Shown: piece by piece, positions 12,013 through 15,257 of the stretch
How the letters are laid out: each line of letters opens with the position of its first letter
Position numbering within the stretch: the stretch's first letter is position 1
From: Oscillospiraceae bacterium
GTDB lineage: Bacteria > Bacillota_A > Clostridia > Oscillospirales > JAAYXM01
NCBI GenBank assembly: GCA_017532355.1
Contig: JAFXJK010000028.1
Span: 1 to 15,257 of the forward strand
Direction: 5' to 3'
DNA length: 15,257 nt
Notes under the pieces: generated by a model
Told to the model about the DNA's origin: nothing
Databases searched by the model: none
The model's input: the letters and a program-made list of their open reading frames with translations, nothing else
Translations under genes and position numbers: made by a program

Positions 12013-12561
12013 ATGCAGAAAACCTTACCGCTGTATCTTGGCCCGAGTGTCATCGGGTCTGTTACCATAGATGGAGACGAGCACCGTCTCTCCGTTTTTG
12101 CAAAAACATACATAACAATCACGGGTATATGCCGTGCATACATTAAAAGCGCAACCGCAAAGCTTCTCATCGGCGTTCTCTCTCCGGACGGAAGCGCGTA
12201 TTCGGCAAAGCGTGTATTTACAAGGGAATCTCTCTCCTCAAGCGGAATAATACCGGACGAAATCTCCTATGCCTATGCAGAGAGCAAGGACACTGACACT
12301 TCCCACGACTCTGATTCCTGGCTGAAGCCCGACGAGCTTCCGGAGCATCTCCTCAAAAACAAAATCACAGCTGTTCTTGCAAAAAGCACGGATGCTATGG
12401 TCAACAGTCTCAAAAATCCGACAAAGCTCGCCGTTCCGTTGTTTACAGGAAGACCTTTTCCGCGTCCCGATATTCTCTGCCTTATGACTCCGCGTCGCAT
12501 TGACGGCGAGTTCTTCGGCATTATCGGTATAGATGAAGACGGAGCTCCGAGAAAAATTTAA
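12013..12561 (+). CDS. Hypothetical protein of unknown function
   Basis: The 182-aa product has no signal peptide or membrane segment. The N-terminal ~70 residues look beta-rich: LPLYLGPSVIGSVTI (5-19), then HRLSVFAKTYITITGICRAYIKS (28-50) and AKLLIGVLSPDGSAY. The middle (85-115) is polar and acidic (SKDTDTSHDSDSWLKPDELPE), probably a flexible linker before a helical and then Pro-rich C-terminal part. I do not recognise a characterised family. The start is supported by GGGGAGG 7 nt upstream. It sits directly behind a strong terminator with only 30 nt between, so how it is transcribed is unclear: read-through or an unrecognised promoter overlapping the terminator. Confidence 0.7.
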   Translation: MQKTLPLYLGPSVIGSVTIDGDEHRLSVFAKTYITITGICRAYIKSATAKLLIGVLSPDGSAYSAKRVFTRESLSSSGIIPDEISYAYAESKDTDTSHDSDSWLKPDELPEHLLKNKITAVLAKSTDAMVNSLKNPTKLAVPLFTGRPFPRPDILCLMTPRRIDGEFFGIIGIDEDGAPRKI

Positions 12562-12591
12562 ACCGAGGGTGAAAACCCCCGGTTTCTTTTT
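12560..12591. terminator. Terminator between convergent genes
   Basis: The stem AAACCGAGGG/CCCCCGGTTT (12560-12569 with 12576-12585) has one A-C mismatch, closed by a T-GAAA-A loop, and is followed by CTTTTT. It overlaps the stop codon of the hypothetical gene, and the reverse strand has T-rich flanks, so it can also serve the minus-strand operon ending at 12591. Confidence 0.85.
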
Positions 12592-12938
12592 CAGTTTACA
12601 ACTGCGTCGAACTCTTCTCTGCCCGACATTTTAACGCTGACGCGGTTCGGAACGCAGACTATGATTTCGCCTGACTTTGATATTTCGCCCGTAGAAATAC
12701 ATATCTTATCGGGACAGGTTGAGGAAATCACGCAAGCCTTGCCGCCAGAAACCCTTACGGTACACCCTGAAATTTCCTTTTCAAACGGCACGTCAATCGG
12801 AGACGTATATGCGAGCTTTCCATCTTCAAAAATGCAAACATCTGTTGCCTCTTCTTGTCCAAACGGGAACACCCATATCCCAACCGCAACTATAATTACA
12901 GCTGCTATTATAAGAAAGTCACCTTTTCGCCACTTCAT
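12591..12938 (-). CDS. NusG domain II-containing membrane-anchored protein
   Basis: This encodes 115 aa with one N-terminal membrane segment (about 8-24) and an extracytoplasmic domain of NusG-II type. Its hallmark is ISSTCPDKICISTGEIS (71-87) followed by IVCVPNRV (93-100), with C75, C80 and C95. These small proteins occur widely in Bacillota, often beside ApbE lipoproteins and Gx-type transporters. EetA of the Listeria extracellular electron-transfer locus is described as related. The function of the domain is not established. AAGGA is 8 nt upstream of the ATG, and the gene overlaps the end of apbE by 20 nt, so the two are translated from one message. Confidence 0.85.
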   Translation of the reverse strand: MKWRKGDFLIIAAVIIVAVGIWVFPFGQEEATDVCIFEDGKLAYTSPIDVPFEKEISGCTVRVSGGKACVISSTCPDKICISTGEISKSGEIIVCVPNRVSVKMSGREEFDAVVN

Positions 12939-13920
12939 AGTTATAATCCTTCTGCTCGTTGATTATGAAATTATCTCCGATGCCTTCAGTAAGGGTGACC
13001 GTACCGTCGCGCCCTACAAGAACGAGCTCAAAACCTTCATTCCGTCTCCAGAAATCAATAGCCCCTTGCCTTCCCATCACATAAAGCGCGGTAGAATATG
13101 CATCTGCCATCACCCCATCATCTGCAATAACGCAGATTGCGAGAAGGTCGCTCTCGCAAGGCTTTCCCGTTTCGGGTGAAAAGATGTGGTGATAGCGTAC
13201 ACCGTCTTTTTCAAAATATCTCTCATAATCACCCGACGAAATAATGAACTTATCTGAAAGCTCAAGTGCTAAAATCCAGTCGTTCTCACTTCCCTTGGGG
13301 TCGCGGATTGCAACTCTGTAAAGTTCGCCTGACGGCTTCGCTCCGTGAACATATACATTTCCGCCAATAGAAATTACAGCACCTTTTACTTCCTCTTCCA
13401 CCAGAATTTCCTTTATCACGTCCGTGGCATAGCCTTTTGCCACGGCACCAAAGTTAAGGCGCACGCCGTCCTTGAGCTCGACAAAGTTCTTGCCGTTGCT
13501 CTCTACATTCTCTGCCTTGGAGACCGAAAGTGCCGCAGACATCTCGTCTTCTGTCGGGACATAGTTTTTACTTCCGACACCCCAGAGCTCGATAAGTGCT
13601 CCGAGATATGGCGAGAAAGCACCGCCCGTTTTCTCATAATACATCTCAGATTGGAAAAGGAGCGACTCGATGTAACTTGAAGTCCCGCTGCCTCCACCGT
13701 TTTCGTTAAGCTCAAAAACCTTGCCGTTTGTTGCCGAGAGCTCTCTCTCCATATCAAAGAGGGTGTTCTCTATTTTCTCCATAACGTCGTTGTCGCCACC
13801 GTACAGGGTAATTTCTGCAAAGGTGTCCATAACGTAAAGAGTTGTTGTGCTCTCGTGAGCACAGGAGCAAAGAAGCGTAAGCGTGAGAACAAGCGCGATG
13901 AGAAGTGCCGTTTTCTTCAT
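12919..13920 (-). CDS. apbE: FAD:protein FMN transferase, ApbE-type lipoprotein
   Basis: The 333-aa enzyme covalently attaches FMN from FAD to Thr/Ser of extracytoplasmic flavoproteins. The signal peptide with lipobox LCSC places C20 as the lipidated cysteine. Family motifs are NFGAVAKGYATD (156-167), SIGGN (184-188), SGDYERYF (229-236), HHIFSPETG (244-252) and ADAYSTAL (272-279), with D273 and T277 the likely Mg2+ ligands. In HHIFSPETG a Ser replaces the Asp usual in HIxDPxTG. GGGA lies shortly before the ATG, which is 2 nt after the transporter stop codon. The NusG-II gene follows with an overlap. No substrate flavoprotein with an FMN-binding domain is encoded in the window. Confidence 0.95.
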   Translation of the reverse strand: MKKTALLIALVLTLTLLCSCAHESTTTLYVMDTFAEITLYGGDNDVMEKIENTLFDMERELSATNGKVFELNENGGGSGTSSYIESLLFQSEMYYEKTGGAFSPYLGALIELWGVGSKNYVPTEDEMSAALSVSKAENVESNGKNFVELKDGVRLNFGAVAKGYATDVIKEILVEEEVKGAVISIGGNVYVHGAKPSGELYRVAIRDPKGSENDWILALELSDKFIISSGDYERYFEKDGVRYHHIFSPETGKPCESDLLAICVIADDGVMADAYSTALYVMGRQGAIDFWRRNEGFELVLVGRDGTVTLTEGIGDNFIINEQKDYNYEVAKR

Positions 13921-13922
13921 TT

Positions 13923-14843
13923 TTATCCCTGCTTTTCTTTATTATAGTTGAGCATAAGAATGCCCGTACTTATAAGAACAAGCGTTATTATGAGATTGAC
14001 CATTGACACCTGGCTGTTTTCAGTAAGCATAATTTTCGAAAGAATAACACCGAATACGGGAGTCATGAATGTGAAAATCGTGACCTTTGACACGGGGTTA
14101 TACTTGAGGAGAAGTCCCCAAAGCGCGTACGCAATCGCCGAGAGGAACGCAAGATAAGTCATAACGCCTGCCGCAGGGAGTGTTGTTATGCTTATATGGC
14201 CACCGCAAAGGAGACCGACGATTATCATAAACACGCCGCCGATTACGAACTGATATCCGCTTATTACGACGGGGTCCTCATATTTTGAATATTTCTTCAT
14301 GAATACCGAGGAAACTCCGAGGGAAATTGCAGAGAAAATTACAAACCAGTCACCAAGAAAATTCATTTTGAAATCGAGACCGTTAAGGTTTATAAGTATT
14401 ACTCCGACAAAGCCGATTATGCACGCCGAAATTTTTCTCACCGTGAGCTTTTCCTGTCGGAATATGAGGCTTGCTACCAAAAGCGAGAAGAACGCGCTCG
14501 AGCCACTCAGGATTGTTCCCTTGACGCCCGAGGTGTTTGCAAGGCCTATGTAGAAGAAGATATACTGAATAACCGTCTGAAAAGCGCTGACCGTGAGAAT
14601 CTTCGGGAGATTTTCCTTTTTCGGATATAGAAAACGACGACGAGCTATACTGTATATGGCAATCGTGATTACGCCTGCAAGCGCAAAGCGGATGCCTGCA
14701 AAAAGAAGCGTTGAAGGAACGCCACCGTGGGGCATTATGAGATTATACCCCGTCTTGATGAACGGGGTCGCGCTTCCCCACAGCGCACAGCAGAGCAACG
14801 CCGTAATAACAAGAACTACTCTTTTAGAAAAAAACTTATCCAA
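13923..14843 (-). CDS. DMT-superfamily (EamA) transporter
   Basis: The 306-aa protein has about ten membrane helices formed by two tandem EamA domains (about 10-145 and 165-300), the standard layout for drug/metabolite exporters. ALWGSATPFIKTG (20-32) is the typical first-helix motif, and the second domain starts near GVSSVFMKKYS. The substrate cannot be told from sequence. The start is TTG at 14843, with GGAGG 9 nt upstream and no better ATG; it overlaps the ygjV-like gene by 8 nt. The following apbE start is 2 nt downstream, so it belongs to the same operon; a flavin or flavin-precursor link is only speculation. Confidence 0.88.
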   Translation of the reverse strand: MDKFFSKRVVLVITALLCCALWGSATPFIKTGYNLIMPHGGVPSTLLFAGIRFALAGVITIAIYSIARRRFLYPKKENLPKILTVSAFQTVIQYIFFYIGLANTSGVKGTILSGSSAFFSLLVASLIFRQEKLTVRKISACIIGFVGVILINLNGLDFKMNFLGDWFVIFSAISLGVSSVFMKKYSKYEDPVVISGYQFVIGGVFMIIVGLLCGGHISITTLPAAGVMTYLAFLSAIAYALWGLLLKYNPVSKVTIFTFMTPVFGVILSKIMLTENSQVSMVNLIITLVLISTGILMLNYNKEKQG

Positions 14844-15257
14844 TTTTACTTTCCTCCGTTTTGTCTGCCGTTATTTTTTCGGTTTTTTTCTTTCTGTCAT
14901 ATCTCCACATTGCAGTAATGATTGATATGCACGAAAGCACCTCTCCGACAGATGCACCATAAGCACCGTATATCATATTATAGGTAAACCAGAATGGGTT
15001 TCCGCCGAGAGAGATGCGGCGTATCCATTTTTCATCGTCAATCCACATAGCACTCGTATGGAAAAGCACGCCGATAATCGGAAGAAGACTCCATATATTT
15101 TTATAAACCACAAGTCCGGATGCTATAATCATCAGGTCTATTGCAATTATAAAAAGCTTCAAATGTTTTTTTATAAACGGCAGATCCTTGAGCCTGGCAA
15201 GAACCACCGCAAGCGCTCCTGCAATTTCAAGGGCGACCCCCTCGTATGCCGCAAGAA
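14836..15257 (-). CDS. YgjV-family inner-membrane protein, 5' end outside the window
   Basis: The reading frame is open to the window edge, so only the C-terminal ~139 residues are present. Upstream codons from the edge read LAAYEGVALEIAGALA before the GTG at 15207, which is unlikely to be the true start. It has about four membrane segments. The part LLPIIGVLFHTSAMWIDDEKWIRR and the later NMIYGAYGASVGEVLSCISIITAMWRY resemble E. coli YgjV (183 aa), a membrane protein of unknown function. The C-terminus is a short charged tail. It overlaps the transporter start by 8 nt and is the first visible gene of the ygjV-EamA-apbE-NusG-II operon. Confidence 0.75.
   Translation of the reverse strand, partial: LAAYEGVALEIAGALAVVLARLKDLPFIKKHLKLFIIAIDLMIIASGLVVYKNIWSLLPIIGVLFHTSAMWIDDEKWIRRISLGGNPFWFTYNMIYGAYGASVGEVLSCISIITAMWRYDRKKKTEKITADKTEESKIG

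Noticed and set aside
1..15257. CRISPR array, tRNA or rRNA genes, insertion sequences
   Set aside because: No regularly spaced repeats, cloverleaf-type sequences, rRNA signatures or transposase genes were seen on either strand.

Overview
The window looks like a chromosomal segment of a Gram-positive anaerobe of the Bacillota, most likely class Clostridia and plausibly an uncultured gut Oscillospirales-type lineage. The reasons are near-consensus sigma-A promoters with 16-17 nt spacers, strong GGAGG-type ribosome binding sites, frequent TTG/GTG starts, the Bacillus/Clostridium-type order nnrD - LolA-like lipoprotein - alr - mazF, and NusG-domain-II and ApbE lipoprotein genes. The lineage is inferred from gene content only. 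No rRNA, tRNA, CRISPR array or recognisable IS element was seen.

Layout. (1) Positions 1-2765, minus strand: a CPA2 cation:proton antiporter followed by a CLC-type anion transporter of the fluoride-antiporter-like subgroup, ending at a bidirectional terminator at 41-78. (2) 2865-3975, plus strand: a strong promoter drives a MntP-type manganese exporter and an exactly abutting low-molecular-weight protein tyrosine phosphatase. (3) 3971-4934: an accessory-looking interval with an AT-rich perfect 20-bp inverted repeat, then a divergent pair (a 60-aa ribbon-helix-helix protein and a SLOG/DUF1273 protein). The pair is bracketed by two terminators that are identical over 32 nt, exactly 860 bp apart. 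(4) 4946-7525, minus strand: rpsO-pnp with a structured rpsO leader, a 28-nt palindrome after rpsO and a long imperfect hairpin upstream of pnp. (5) 7723-11982, plus strand: a second SLOG/DUF1273 protein, NAD(P)HX dehydratase, a LolA-like lipoprotein, alanine racemase, a MazF toxin without an adjacent antitoxin, and a secreted coiled-coil protein, ending at a strong terminator. (6) 12013-12561: a protein of unknown function. (7) 12591-15257, minus strand: a YgjV-family membrane protein (cut by the window edge), a DMT/EamA transporter, an ApbE flavin transferase lipoprotein and a NusG-domain-II membrane protein, packed with overlaps or 2-nt gaps.

Most genes are housekeeping: RNA decay and the ribosome (rpsO-pnp), cofactor repair (nnrD), D-alanine supply (alr), ion homeostasis (antiporter, CLC, MntP) and extracytoplasmic flavinylation (ApbE). 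The most unusual region is the RHH/SLOG cassette at about 3971-4934. It is AT-rich relative to its neighbours, has a symmetric inverted repeat overlapping the SLOG promoter, and sits between duplicated terminators at a junction of convergent genes. A SLOG paralogue with host-like base composition lies 3 kb away, on the other side of rpsO-pnp. A mobile regulatory or nucleotide-sensing cassette is a reasonable hypothesis, but it is inference.
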